From Epiperipatus broadwayi (taxonomy: Eukaryota; Onychophora; Udeonychophora; Euonychophora; Peripatidae): a stretch of DNA of 64,000 bases. Positions 1 through 15,500 of this stretch are shown piece after piece. Under the pieces are notes generated by a model. It made no database searches. It was not told the origin of the DNA and saw nothing but the letters and a program-made list of their open reading frames with translations. The translations under genes and the position numbers were made by a program. The DNA lies in the NCBI GenBank assembly GCA_028023455.1, contig JAQFVV010006231.1, positions 8,632,036 through 8,696,035 on the forward strand, written 5' to 3'. Position 1 is the first letter of the stretch. Every line of letters starts with the position of its first letter.

Positions 1-429
1 TCTGAGTAATTTAGAATAGCTGCGAAAATATGTATTCACAAATTAAGTTTCTGGATTGATTCTCGTCAATCTAATCAATTAAATGGCAGTGTAGAGTTCA
101 ATTTGTCATTTTAATCCTCAAACGTCACAAGACTTCCCAAGCAATTTATCATATGATTAGTGTTGCATTATAACAAATCTAACCATCACTGACTTTATTA
201 AAAGTAAAATTATTATAACGTTATTTGCTATAAAATATTTAAACATTTTTTTTACAAATAAAACTTTTTTTATATATGTTCATTTTATTTTAAATTATTA
301 AAATGCTTTAATAATAAAGTTTAAACATTCTTAAAATGATGTGAATTTTATTTAATTATTTCTATACAAATTTACTTTTAAATGTTTTTTTATGCGAATT
401 TTGTAATTGTTTATTTTATTTATTTCTAG
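1..429. other. Intron upstream of the first visible Bmal1 exon
   Basis: This is AT-rich DNA without a convincing reading frame. The bHLH exons expected upstream of PAS-A are not here. It ends in a polypyrimidine tract and the TAG acceptor of the exon at 430. Confidence 0.7.
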
Positions 430-522
430 GCGGCAGAAGGCTTTTTATTTGTTGTGGGCTGTGATCGAGGGAGGATTTTATATGTTTCAGAATCTGTTTT
501 CGAAACATTAAATTATACTCAA
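430..522 (+). CDS. Bmal1: Bmal1 exon (PAS-A start)
   Basis: The acceptor TTTATTTCTAG ends at 429 and the donor GTAAAT starts at 523. The 31 codons in frame 1 read [20 protein letters not shown] and on to LNYTQ. This is the first beta strands of PAS-A, almost identical to BMAL1 proteins. It begins and ends in phase 0, so the preceding exon (outside the window) must end on a codon boundary. Confidence 0.96.
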
Positions 523-3500
523 GTAAATATTTAAAGTTGCCTAATTATAATTTTATTACTTTTATTTTTATTTTTTTGTTTTGTATTAAGTGACATTACA
601 ATTTAAAGTTTCACTAAGTACATGTTTTTACAGTGTAATATTTTTTAATAAATATTTATTTTAAGTTAGATTAAATTAGACCGAAAAAAATTCTTTACTG
701 GTGATATTTGACTAAGGAGTTCAAAAAATATAAATGTTAAAATTCTTATGATATTATATTTATACAGTGTTAATATTAAAAAGCACGATTTACATATATT
801 CTCTTCTTAATGAAAATTCACTACACATAAAACAAAAGTTGTAAATGTTTTGATTATCAAATTCCAAACTACCTGCTGCTTTTCATTATTTTCAAGGATT
901 TATGTACTTTTCTTCAAGTAAGGTAATAGGATATTATATTCATTATTAAATATCTCATAATTATAGAACAGAAAAATGGGATAAAATAAATGTGAAGTGT
1001 ATAAGTTTTTCATTATTTTCTTATGCATATTTACCATTTCAATTATATAAATAAATTAAGATATATTAGTCCAGTTATATTAAAAGTGTTAGAAATTGAA
1101 AACATATTAATTATAAAAACAATTCCCATTAACTGATATGGATACTGTGTATAAAATAATAAAAAATGAATTACTTTTTAAATTTCACCCTAAGTGAGAA
1201 ATTTCCATTTCTTTGTATGTTATGAGCAGGTAGGTTGTGCATTCAATCACACTAATTTGTCTTCAAATTAATCCAATGATATTTTCCTGTAATCTTGTTT
1301 CTGCTTATATTTCCACTTTGATTTAAACATAAAAGCAAATGATTTACAATCCTCATAAGCTAACATAAAAATGAAAGTGATATGGATATTATTGTATATA
1401 TATATTGTTTTACATAGTATCTGAACGATATATTTTGATTATAACAGAGGTAAAAACTTTCCATACAGTAGTGCCATTCAGTGCAAGCCAGAGTAATCAA
1501 TGGATGCAAGAAGGTTTGTGCATAAATCCCTATCTAGTGCCTAGTCATCCACCATCCTCTGACTAGTTTCTAGCTTGTGGCTGTTCTGCTAACAAGGATA
1601 ATAGTCAAAATAAATTGATTCATAATTAAGATTTGTGGTTTAATGTTGATGTACTATGAAGCCAAATTATGCATCATAAACAAATATAGTAGCGTGAAAA
1701 ATTCATAAAAAATAAATATCATCTTCATGTGATATTGCTAGAAATTTAAAAAAAAGAGACTTATTTGCTATTCCACTATTTGTTTTTGTGGCATCGTGAC
1801 AGAACTTCTAATAACAGGATTGATGGGATCACTATTATTATTGCTAATAATTATTCCATATTAATTAATTTAAAAGTTAAAAATTTCTGGTATTTTTTTT
1901 CTTATTGTAAGGCATTTATTAAAATTTACTGCTTTTATCTTTTTAAAACTAATTCTCTATTATACATCTAAATGTGTATGTGAATGCATGTCAAACTATT
2001 TTTATACTTCTCATTGAATCTTTTGTGATCATGATCTAAAAAAATTATTTTATTTAATTCTAATGTACATAATGTATCATATTTATTACACATGCTCATA
2101 TATATATCATTGTCTTATTTTATTCATTTATTAAGCTATTATGATGTTTGTTTAAATTGCCAATCACCAAGTATCTTTGAACAATAAAAACTTTCATTAT
2201 GACAAGAACTTCTTAAATTTTTGCTAAAGCAAAAAATATATATTCATTTGAAAAAGGAGATGGAAGAGAGAGGGAAAATATGGTAAATTCCAAGTTTATA
2301 TGGATTCTTTACATTTCTCATCATCATAATAGTAATTAATATTGATTTATAGAAATACACACAATTAGTATTTATAATTGACAAGTTTTTTTGGAAATTT
2401 TTATTTTTATTATTTATCTTTAAAACTTTTAAATTTCTTCTTTCTTATTTGCTTTGTAAAAAGTGAAGAGAGGGAGAGAAACATGGGGAAATATGGTCAA
2501 TCATAGAAATATTAACTGTGATGACAACAATTATCAGCTACATTCATTACAAATTACAACTCAAATCAACAATCCAAATAAAAAAGAACTGACTCACCTT
2601 GAAAAAACAACAACAATAAATTAACAAAAAAAAAAAAGGAGCTTAAAATGAAACTTCTTTCTTATTAATTTGAATTTCCACCACCTATCTGATAGTTGTT
2701 TACTCTTTGACTTCACAAAAATCCAAAAATAAAAGGAATAATCATTTTCATTTTGAACCAAACAATTTATTGGTAACATGCATGGACTATGTAAAATCTC
2801 TCTAGACTACTTTCCCTACCTTTCTTTTCTCCATCATAGACAACCTGAGGTTAAGAAATAAAGAATGTAAGATGGTTTATTTTTACTTTTTTTTTTTTAA
2901 ATTAAAAACAAAAAAATAAATAAAACAATTTAAATGAACATCTCCAAGTCTAATGTTTCCAGTTGCTTTTCAAATAAAAACTTTTTAACATATGAATGAA
3001 GAACACAAAATTTATTTTTAAATTTATTTCTAACAAATTAAAGGAAAAAAATATTTATGTCTTGTATTGGTGGTCGAAAGGTCAGCGCGACTGCCTTGCT
3101 CTTGCAGGCAGTTGCCCGGGTTCCCGGCTGATGCTATGACACTTTAAAAAAAAAAAAAAAATATTTATTGTAATGCACAGCAGGGGGGAAATGTTTTCTT
3201 TTTATCTTTTAGTTTTCTGGTGTTGTTTTTTGAACTCTTTATAAATCTAGACTTCAGGTATGTGAAGTATGTTCTATCTTAAATTTATCAATTAATTATG
3301 CCAGAATTATTTAGTGACATAGGCACAAGTGTTTTAAAGAAAGAATTAAAGAGAAAATGAAATGTAGATAATCAAATAGATCAGTTCCTTTAAATGTATT
3401 TATATCTTCATTTCTTACTGTTTTATGCATTGATTTATAAATATCTATATAATATCATTTATATACCTTTTTAAATCACTTTTTGCAATGCAATCAAATA

Positions 3501-6500
3501 AAATTATTTCTTGATATTTTTTTATGGTTTCAACTGACCAGAAGTCAGAACTATAATATTAAAATATATATGACCATACAGTTAGTCCATGTTTATACAT
3601 ACATAGATATATATAATTATATATCATATTATTGGGCTGAAGAAAGGAGTTTGCTGTTAACTGAAAGGAGACTCTTTGATTCCTCTTGGAGGCCTTAAAG
3701 CACTGATCAGGACATATTCCTAATATCCACTCCATATCTTCTTATCACTACAGCTATTATTACTGTGATTATTCATAGAATATACAAACATGGATGGGCT
3801 GCTCACTAATATGCATTAGCCAGTGTGGTGAGTTTATTGGCTTTTATCTCTGAGATTTAAGATCAAGAAACACCATGGCCTTTCTTCTTAGTTGCCTGAT
3901 AAGGCAGAATGAATATGTGTGTGAATGACATATTTTTTTTCTAATAGATATATACAATCATGGCATACAAAAATAATTCATGGCCCTTATTCCCAGAAGA
4001 AAGTCACCAGCCAAGGCAGTGGTTGGTGGCCAAAGGTGGAGGGTTTTAAAAATCCCCTGGTTGCAAACCCAGGCTGCCCTTTGAAGATGACTTTATATTT
4101 AAGTACTTACAACTGCAGATCACTTTCAAGTGAAGGAAGATTACAAGAATTAGAAGAATCGTTTATATTAAATGAGACATTAATGACATATTTTTTTCTA
4201 ATAGATATATACAATCATGGCATACAAAAATAATTCATGGCCCTTATTCCCAGAAGAAAGTCACCAGCCAAGGCAGTGGTTGGTGGCCAAAGGTGGAGGG
4301 TTTTAAAAATCCCCTGGTTGCAAACCCAGGCTGCCCTTTGAAGATGACTTTATATTTAAGCACTTACAACTGCAGATCACTTTCAAGTGAAGGAAGATTA
4401 CAAGAATTAGAAGAATTGTTTATATTAAATGAGACATTATTGGACTTTGTGAAGAGGCAATTAATTTAAAAAGTGGAAATGTCCTCTACTACAAAGGCAT
4501 AAATATTGGAAGTGGAGTAGAATTCATTATAAATAAAAAGTAGAAGAATAGCATTATGCAGTTTGATGGTGTATGGACAGAGTGGCAAGATTAGTTATTC
4601 AATTTAATAGCAGATACCAAATGCAGATAATTCAGGTTTATGCCGAAACAATGTTTCATAGTGATGAAATAGTAGAAGATTTTTATATGGATGTACAAAA
4701 AGTGTTTGATCAGACTAAACAACATTTTAAAAATATTATGGGAGACTTTAATACTAGAGTTAGTAAACAAATGAAAGATGAATATGCTGTAAGTAAATTT
4801 GATTATGATAATAGAAATGAGAGAGTACATAGACTTGTGGACTTTGCAGAAAAAGAAAAATTTTGTATTATGAATTCTTATTTTGAAAAAAATATTAAAA
4901 GAAAATAGACATGGAAGCATCCAAATGAAGGTACAGCAGAATTGGATTATATTTTGACTAACAAAAAATACATATTTTAAGATTGTAGTATTTTTTATAA
5001 ATTCAACACAGGAAATGATCATCAATTAATAAGATGTAAAATATGTGTTAATGCAAAACTAGAGAGACAAAAACTATTAAGAAAAACAATATTTACAGTT
5101 GATATTCCTAATCTTCAGAAACATTTTAATGAATTTAAATTAGAACTTGCAAATTGGTTTCAAGTATTAGTAGATTTTGAACATGATTCAGATTTGAATG
5201 AAATTAATAAGAAAATAACTAATACAATTTTAAAAACTGCATGATAGAAAAAAACAGTAATTGAGCAATAGCATTTCTACTGAGACTAGAGAATTTATGA
5301 AGAAAAGAAGGAACTGAATATCTTAAATTTTGTAAAATGGTGCAAAAAAGAATTGATAATGATATAAGAAAGTATAATTGTGAACCAATAGGGAAAGCTG
5401 TAGAAGAGAATAAAAGTTTCAAGAATGTAAAATAACATTTTGATATTGGTGGGAAACTTAAATTTGCAAAAAAAAAAAAAAAAGATGGAATTATTATTAA
5501 AAAGAGAGATGACATCATGAATTAGGTAGAAGAGTTTTATCAAGAATTATATAGTAATAAAGATCAAGTACCTCCTACATCTATTATATCTTCTGAATTG
5601 CCCAGAATTTTAAATGAAGAAGTGAGACATGCAATTAAATTTATGAAAAAAGGAAAAGCTCTAAGTAATGATGGAATTCTAGTCTATATATTAAAAGAAG
5701 CAGGTGAATAAATAGAAAATGTTTTGGAAAAATTATATACCAAATGTCTAAATAATAAAGATGTACTAGATGATTGGAAGAAATGCAGTATTAATATTAA
5801 TATTTTAAAAAGGTGATAAAGAAGATATTAGAAATTACAGACCTCTCAGCCTTTTATCAGTTTTATACAAAATTTTTAGATAATTACAACTCGTCTACGG
5901 AGAACATTGGATTTCAATCAATCAAGACAACAAGCTGGATTTAAAAGTGGTTTTAGTACAGTAGATCATATCCAAGTAGTGAAAGAAGTTATAGAAAAGA
6001 CCAATAAATATAAGTTGACATTATACTTTAAGATTTGTAGATTATGAAAAGGCATTTGATTCTATAAGCATTTGTTCAGTGATTAAAGCATTAGATCATC
6101 AGGGTGTAGACCCAGGATATTGTCATATTCTAAAGAATACTTATAAAAATGCAACAGCAACAAATAGATTGCATAATGTTACTAGAAAATTAACATTGAG
6201 AAAGATGTAAGATAGAGTGACTCCATATCTCCAAAACTTTTTACAGCAGTGCTGCAAGAAGTATTTTGTGGATTAAAATACAAAATTAAAGAAGTAAAAG
6301 TAAATGGAGATTATTTAAATCATTTAGATTTTTCAGATGATGTAGTTGTTTTTGCAAATAATGCTTTAGAGCTTCCGGATATATTACAGGAGTTATCAGA
6401 TGAATGTAAGAAAGCAGGATTAAAAGTAAATGTTAAAAAGACTAAAATAATGTTCTATGGATTTTTTCAAAAGATGAAAATATTGATTGATTATAATGAG

Positions 6501-9500
6501 TTAGAAGAAGTTAACAACTACAAATATCTTGGTCAGATTGTTACTACAGATGGAAATATAATAAATGAAATTAATCATAGAATTAAACTTGTTTGGAGTG
6601 CTTTTGGTAGAAATAACCTAATACTAAAAGGAAATACGTCTATAGGTTTGAAAAGGAAGATTTTTAGTAAATGTGTTACTAGTTCTTACTTATGGATCTG
6701 AGATTGGACACTTAATAGAAGAGCAATGCAGAGACTTCACACCAATCAAAGAAGTATGGAGAGATGCATGTTAGGAGTAACAAGTGTTACAGACATTGTT
6801 GAAAAAATTAAAAGACTGAAGTGAAGTTGGACTGGACATATTGCTAAAAGAAATAATAATAGATGGACAGTTTAAATCTTTAATTGGATTAAAGACCCAG
6901 AAAGAGACCACATGTGAGAAGGATGGATGAAATAAGAAAGTGTGCAGGAGTGATGTGGAGAAGAAGGGGTAGAGATTGGATAAGATGGATTGAACTTGGA
7001 GAGACTTTCATCCTGCAATGGATTGCTAATGGTTGACAATGATGATGATGATCACATTATAATACTTTACATTATAGATTTTATAGAATACAAAATATAA
7101 ATATTTTAATCTTTATATGTAAATATTTTTACAGGATTATCTACTAATAAAAAAAAATTAAAAAATATGATTTTAAAATTGATTTATTATTTGTTTTACT
7201 ATGATATAGGCAGATTTGCTTGGTCAAAGTTGGTTTGATATATTGCACCCTAAAGATATAGCAAAAGTTAAAGAACAACTGTCTTCTCCAGATTTGTCTC
7301 CAAGGGAAAGACTCATCGATGCTAAAAGTAAGTAATTAAGTTTTTATGTATTGGATGTTATTTTAACGTCTTTCAAATTTACATTAACTTTGCTACAAAA
7401 CTATTAATTTTTAATTATTAATATTATTATTTAATTATTATTACTACTGTTTTATTATTAATATTTAATTTTTACTACTGTTTTATAAAAAATCTATTAA
7501 TAATAGGTTACATTTATAAGTCATGTTTGTCTAAAATGAGACACTGTTTTTCCCCTGCTATGGATTAAATAAATTTATACAATTGAATATTTGATTATAA
7601 CATCAGGCACCCAATAGATTCAAGTCGTGATTTAAGCATGGTCTGTAAGAGTTGGTGTATATAGAATGTACGCTCTAAACTTCAGTGATTCACATAAGTT
7701 TTTTAAACTCTTATGGGGAGGGGGGGGTGAGTGTGCAGAGATTTATAATATTTAAGAAATAGCTCATTATCGGAGATTGACTTCTGTTTGACTAATTTTC
7801 TGTTTTATAGTTAATTACAGATTAATATCATCACTAATTCATATCCTTCCAAATTGTTTGTTAATTAAGTCTTCAATCTATTTAATTCAGAATTTTGATA
7901 GAAAGGTTATATTATGCAAGAGTAACATCTTTTTATTAATTCTGGTTTTACTTGTATCATATCTATGAGTATTATTTGTTTTTATTTTTTAGAAATTATT
8001 CGTTTTCTGTTATATTTAATTTAATTAATAATTTTTGCTGGTCATCTTATTCTAATCATGGTTTCCTTAATAAATTACTAATCATCAAAAATTTATTAAT
8101 TTAACCAACGTTAATATTAAAATATTGAGAAATGGATTATGAAGATTATTATGAAAAGTAGTGGAATAGTTAGTCACTTTTGCTCGAGATAATATTACAA
8201 CTGAGCATCAGAAGTTATAGATTGAGCTTTAGCTTTTGAATATATCATTATACTATCTTGCTAAACTGCATTAGGTACAAAAAAATTAATTAAATGGTTT
8301 ATTACTCAAAAGATTAGGTGTTATTTGGGCTTTGAAAAAAAGCCAAAATAGAGATTTGTAGATTTGTATGATATCAAATGTGTAGTTGGACATACAAGAA
8401 CATAATATATTTTAAGTTATGCCTTTTTATAATTTTTCTAAAACTTAATCCTGTCTCACTTTTAAAAGGATTAATTTTAATGATCCTCCTCCAAATTTTA
8501 ATATTTTCTTTTTTGGCATGGTCTCACTCTCTTTTATCCATTAAAGATATTTTCAGAAACTATTATCAATTTATAACCAGAAATAATTTATCTTTCATAC
8601 AATTTCTTTTGTGGTAAATCGAAATTTATCCCCTTATTATAAACTGATCTTATATTTAGAGTAGAATACCTCACATTAACTTACTGAACTTTTGCACAAA
8701 ATCTTTACAAAGTCAATAATGTTCCTATATTTGGTATTAAGAAACAATAAATATAAATGAATTATATATTTATTAATAATATCATAACGTTAATCAATTT
8801 TGCCTTGATCTTCTATGTGTACCAATTATTGACTTATTTAATGAATATAAAATGGTTTTTCTTTTATAACCAACCCAAGTAATTTGATAATCATCTATCT
8901 TTTATTTCTTTAAACAATCAATGCTGAGCAATCGATTTTGACACTTGAGGCAAGACTTAAAAACTGCAATTTTTACAATTATTATAAAAGCTGGTTATAT
9001 TTATTAAGAAGAGCTGCAGGGAGCAAACAGATTGTATTTCCTTTTATACCCACAACTATGAACAAATGACATTTTTAAAGAGATTTATGATTTTAATTTT
9101 ATTTTTCTGGTAGTTGGCTAATAGCTAACCTATTTTGTAAATGATATGTAGTTACCCTTACTAAGTGGTGAAACAAAAATGAAAATATGCTGTTTTTGAG
9201 AAGTGTTTTAGTATTTGCGTATTAGACGTCTGTCCGTGTTTGCGCCGGCAAAATGTCAAACCTTTTTCCAGGAAATGGGCGGGTGGGGAGTGTTTACAAC
9301 AGCAAAATGTCATAGTTGTGAGTTTTTAAAATGAAAAAAAAATGTTTTAAATAAAAATATTTATTAAACACACACCACAAATTAAACAAAACCAAAACAA
9401 ATACTGAAAAATGAACAACAACGAAAAATCATAACGTATTATCCCGGCAATGCATCAACAATAACTTTTTAAGTTTTATCTTTCAACATATTCAAGCTAC

Positions 9501-12500
9501 TATACATTATTTCACTGCTAACATAAAAGAACAGATACTTCCGCCCTCTTTTTTTTATTATTTGTTTACATTTCTGTTAACATATACTTGTTTAATTAAA
9601 TGATTATACAGGAAAATTTTAAGTGAATAAAAAAATTTGCTGAAGAATTACATGTTTTTGATTTAAAAATGATAGTGGGAGTATTTTTTCCATTAGAAAC
9701 GCCCAATCTTTTTTAATTATTTTTTTTAGGTATTTTTCTGTCACTAATTTAATAAAAATATATATTTTTTTTTTTTCCCCCCCCCCCCCCCCCCCCCCAC
9801 CCTTTCCCCCCCCACCCCCCAAGACAAAAAATATATTTAGAAATATTTTATCTTACTTTAGCATCTTATCCAATTCATTGTCTTTTGTAGTAGACCATTT
9901 TCCTCATTCATCATACAGGCTCAGTCTTTAATCTCTCTCATCATCATTCTATTATCTTATTCAGTGGTTCCCAACATAAGACACAACCGAGAGGCAATTT
10001 CATTTTTAAGGTGGGCAATTCGAAAATAAATTATAGTGAACTTTTTGAAATTTCTTTTGAGTTATTAACAGTGAATTTAATTTATAAGAGATTTGAACCC
10101 ACACTTTCAAACCACCTTTAGCTATCCGCTCTATCTCACACAGCTGACACATATGAGTGGATAGCTGAAGGGAACTTGAAAGTCTGCGTTCAAATCCCTT
10201 ATAATTTACATCTAAAACTCCGAAAATATAAATTATATTTGTATTCAATCAAATATAACAGTGAATTTGAAAGGCCGCTAATTGTTCTTATATCTTATTA
10301 TTTATAAAGTAAGCTAAGAATGTTTTTTTTTTTAAAAAAATTCCCTTTTTACAGACCATCTTCTTCTCAGTATCTTTTCTAAATTCTTTACTCTTTATCT
10401 CTCCATTGTTATTTGGAGCAAGTTAAGTGGCTTGAAACTTCATTGTATTTCAACTGTCCTTTTGTTGGGGGCTTTGTAGGTTTTCTTCACGTGAATAATT
10501 CACTTTTTGAATTTTAAGAATTAAATATCATAGGGTACATCAGGATTTTAGACATGCTTAGGTTGGGCATTGATCAAAAAATAAAAATTGGAAACCACTG
10601 ATCTAATCTCATCACTTTTTCTATAAATATTACCATAATCATTGCTCTTCTTAAATTTATTAATCCTTCTAATTTTAAAGGTAAAAATCGTCTTTCTCAA
10701 TTTGCTTTTTATCTTTTTATTTTTAACACCCCAAAATTGTTTATTTTAACATTTCTCAATTTTCTGCATTTTTTTTTTTTTTTTGTTCTTAATGATGGAA
10801 ATGCTTGCCTAAAGATTTGTTTTTTTTTTTATAATATATAATCTTTTAAAACAGCACTAATAAATATCATTTGCATAGCCTTTTTTCTAGTATTATTTTT
10901 TGATACTCAATATTTTTTGAGTACAAAGATTATTTTTTTTATTAAAGGCTTTTAATATATATAATATTCTATACATTTTTTTTTTTTAAATAGAAAATGT
11001 AAAGGACACACACTCCTGCTTAAGCATTCAACAGTACATGTAATAAAAAAGCAGTCCTTCTTTACTTAGTTTACTTTGATTATAAAGAAGATTGTCTTGA
11101 ATGAATAAAATTGATATGAATATTAGTTCAAATCCCCTATACTCAATTATTTATTGTAAAATATTTATTAAACAGATTGACTATTACAGTATTATGGAAT
11201 GCATTTATTATTTAAATGATTTTTATAGAATATTATATATATTCACATTATTAGTCATGTATTTACCAGCACCACTATACAGAATGATGGATAAAGCAAT
11301 ATTCATTGGGTTAATGAAGTTTTATTGTTTTCTTGTTTATCTTCTAAATAAAAGTATATTCATTTATTTGTCAATAATTGAAATTTTATTAATGTTGACT
11401 ATAAGCCTGAAAGAAAAGACCTAAATCTTGTTGGGACATGAAAACAAATTCAAGTTTTATAAGTTTGAACCCTAAAGTTTGAACCCAGATTATAATCATG
11501 GATAGAAGATTACTAATCTTTGAACTATAAGATTCTCACACATGCACACACACAAACATATATATAAATATGTAAACTGTATATAATACCATAATTAAAA
11601 AGTGGAATCATCCGGAATAAATACCAATAGAATGCCAGTTGAATAACATAAAATGAATTATAATATTATGGTCTACTTCTGGTATTTCTATCAATTTAAG
11701 TAATAAGTAACATTAAAATTTATTATAAAATATTTAAAATCACTTTATTATTGTCATTTATATCTATAAACAAGTGTAATACTTTACTATAGCCAATATA
11801 ATGATTTACCCAAAAAATTTTGGAAATATAAAAATGCATAAAGATAATGTGTCATTTAGATTAATGATGATTTTTGGAGAAAATACATTTTATCAATTTT
11901 CAAAATTTGCAGCAAATATGTTTTAAATGAATTTGGAAATATATGCTGTTTCATTTTCATTTGATTTCATTAAACATATATGTAAAGATTGATATTTTTA
12001 GAGATGATCATTTATGTACACTAGATGTATCAGAATTATATGATTTTGAAAATAGTGAAAATTCTATAAAGAAGATTACTGATCATTATTTAGTTTAAAA
12101 AAATATGAGAATATGTTGTTTTTTTATTTATTAAAAAAACGACATATGACATTAGTAACTTTGTAGTTATATTTCATTAATATTAAAAAAAAATTTTGAA
12201 AAAATTCATGTAAGATGGTACTAAATGCTATACTGTATAATAATTTTTTAAAGGTTCCCTGAATATTTCAAATATGTTTTAGATAAATGCACTAACAATT
12301 ATAATTGTAATTATAATGTGAAAGTAGAGATAATTTAGATTATATTTACCATTCAATTTCATATTATAGGTTAACAATGATAAAACTGAATTCAAAATAT
12401 TTGTGAAACCATTAAGTATTATAAGTTTTATTAGATCCAATTCAAATGGATCTACTGCATATAAATTGACTAGTTTTAGAATGTTATTTAATAATAAAGT

Positions 12501-15500
12501 TTTGTGAAAATACAATTTGTATCAAGTATTTTTAATATTAAAGCATTTATTAAAAATTCATTACATATTGATTAAAAAAAAAAGACATTTTACATATATA
12601 AATGTAATTATAATTGGAAATTTAAAAAACACTAAGAAAGAAATGGTTTACATTATATTTCTGAATATTTTGAAGTGACTTTAAATATAGTTATTGTGCA
12701 AAAGTTTGATAAATGTAATATTATATATAGAATAGTATGTGCAAAGGACAAGGCCTACTAAAATTTTTAAAATTATTTAGAAGACTCTGATGAAGGAGAG
12801 ACACTACCACATTTAATTTAGGGTTCAAATCCAGGTCAAATGCAATTATTCTTTTTAAGAGGCTTAGACATTTTCTCTCAGATAGTTGATATAGTCAGTT
12901 TAGATAACTACCCAACATTTATCAATAAATGACTATCTAACTATCCTGAGTAAGTGGGTAAAACAAGAATTTAAACCTCCACCATCTGACAGTCTATTTT
13001 CTTCTTTACAGTTCTGTCATGAAGGGCTATTGAATAAGATTTTTCCTTAAAATAGTTAGTTATTACAAAAGTCTATTTAATAGATATAATAAACACCTTC
13101 ATATAGTATAAAATTAAAAAAATCAGATATATTAATCTTTAATTGAGGTTTAAAGTTTATATCTGTGCTAGAGATAATCTCTAGTTTTGAAAATGATTAG
13201 TAATAATCATTATTGTATTTATCTGAAATGGATGGTGTCAAAATTGTGAGTGGAGGAAGTTTGACAATGGCAAATAAAAATGTAACGAGTCTATTTAGCT
13301 ATTTATTTAAAATTAATAGAGTTACCAGAGTACTATTTGAGTTGGATACCTACATTCCATTTTGTGCAATTGATTCTTTTAAACACTATGCCAATATCAT
13401 GAAACAATACTGGGACAACTAATCAATAAATTTAAGATTCATGTTACTTTACATAGATAAAATATATGTACTTAAATAATTAAAAAAATACAACACAGAA
13501 TAAAACATAATAATGAAACATTTATTTGCATTACAATAAATAAATACTTTCATACTGTTTAGAAATTAATCTAAAAATAAACTTTGTGTTCTTCATTTAT
13601 ATAATTAGAATGCTTTTTTTTTTGATAAAGAAATGTACAAATAAAACTTGTGTTATTCATTAATAGTGTTTTACATATCTTTTGATCACTTTTTAAAAAG
13701 AAATGTCAAAATAACGCAGGTGTTCTTCATTTAGATCTCGTGAATCTCAGAAATGCTAGCTGTTTTTATCCTAAGAAAGTTGACAACTTGTTGATTTGCA
13801 TACTATTGTTCAAAAAATATATGTTTTTCAAAAATTTCTATGGAAATGTGATCGCCAGTGAAGAAAATGCAGTGGAATTTTTAGGCCACAACAATCTTAA
13901 TGATATTGAAGGTCAACCACCTTGTCCCAATTGTGGGCTCAAAAAGGTGAGAATTAAACAAAGGTAAGAATTAATAATTTCCAAATTTCATTAAAATTCA
14001 CAAGTAGATCATATTAAGAGATATTTTAAAATTATTTGGCTTCTTCACTTATAGAGACATTGTATTCATTTCACCAGTCCATAAGATTGCAACATGTATT
14101 TTTTATAGTCAATTTCCATTCATGTGACTAACCCTAAATACAGATACTGACTTTATCTTCTATAAGGTTAAATGAATTGGCTTTATTCAGCTATATGAAA
14201 AAATTGCAAGCTTGTGTAGAAAATTTTTTAAATATATAAAAAAATATCATTAATCTCTGTATTATGAAACTCGAATTTTGAATGTAGTTGTCTATTTATA
14301 CTAAGTATTCCTCCATCATGAATCTTTAATCAGCAAGCTTTAGATGGATTTATATCAACTGAATAATAATAGCATTCAACAGCAAATCTCTGTTTTTTTG
14401 AAACAGCAATGAGATGATTTTTAAATGAACATACAGACTATAATATTTTGATTGAATAAATTATTAGTTGCCATATGAAAGATAAACCAATAAATTTAAT
14501 CATGAACCATTAAATGATAGACTATACAGGTAATGTTTTTTGCATATGAAAGATGTAAAGAGTTATGTTTTAATAATTCAAAAATAAGAAAATGTAGTTT
14601 ATTAAAAATATTAATTGCATAAATGTATTTTAATATTATTTATTTCATAGAAATTCTTTAAGGTGAATAAAAATGATTCACAACAATAACTATTCCATAA
14701 ATATATAAATATTAATGATTTTTATAAGTTACAAATTATAATAGACAGGATTGAAAATTTTCTTTTAATCATTCATCTCTTTCTATTCTCACACATAATT
14801 TTTTATTCTAGAAACATACTTTAATACATAACAGTTCATTTTTTGGAACAATTATTAATAATAATTAAATAATTATCATTCACAAGAATCATGATGTTCA
14901 GGTGTCTGAAATGATTGAATTGTATTCAAACAGGGATTTTTAATTTTTGAGTCTTTCTATTACTGTACTAAATAATCAAGGTAAACATTTGGTGAAAATA
15001 ATTATTTCAATTCACTTAATCTGTTTTTTAGAAGAAATTATGTTTACAGTTTTTGCAATATCCAGCATCTAGACAGATATATAAGGGTCCGGTAGGTAAC
15101 CTTGACTAGGCCAAAATGATTGATAGGTTCGAGTGTGAGTTATTGCACTCAATAACTATAAGTATTTATATAAGGAAATACCCAAGTATGGCAATTTGAG
15201 TTAATTGGTTTATAAATATAAATATCAGACAGTTAATAGATGAATACCTATTATTAATTACATTAATATATATATAAAAGCTGATTAATACATAAAATAT
15301 GTCATTATCCTCTATACATGTTAATACATTATATGTTAAGGTCCAAAGGCTTACATAAATTATAATCAAGATCTGTAAAACCTGTATTAATGTCTCTAGG
15401 TCTACATTGATACCTTTGGAGGTATATCTTTCCACAAAGCGAGCTGAGAGTGAAGTAGCATGATTTTAGAGCACACTCAGAAACACATCCGTCCTTCAAA

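Larger units (their letters stand above)
4090..7055 (+). mobile_element. LINE family A, near full-length, APE-type non-LTR retrotransposon (broken)
   Basis: Endonuclease-like segments run from 4090 to 5030 (STYNCRSL at the start, MGDFNTRV near 4737, [11 protein letters not shown] near 4937, [11 protein letters not shown] near 5005). Reverse transcriptase runs from about 5480 to 6700 ([34 protein letters not shown] as the catalytic-loop region, KYLGQIV). A C-terminal tail follows (WTGHIAKR, then [20 protein letters not shown]). It ends in a short (GAT)n tract near 7040, as in RTE-like LINEs. Several stops and frameshifts interrupt the frame, so it is dead. It is in sense orientation with Bmal1 and ends about 150 bp before exon 2. 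More copies lie at 24955-25520, 25685-26330, 30425-30665 and 34965-36135. Confidence 0.9.

Noticed and set aside
4591-5025. 144-codon minus-strand frame
   Set aside because: It is the shadow of the LINE A endonuclease on the + strand.
9619-9822. Glycine-rich minus-strand frame
   Set aside because: It is the translation of a poly(C) tract, not a protein.
11101-11424. 107-codon frame in intron 2
   Set aside because: Ile/Tyr/Leu-rich composition as expected from AT-rich DNA, no family resemblance and no splice context.
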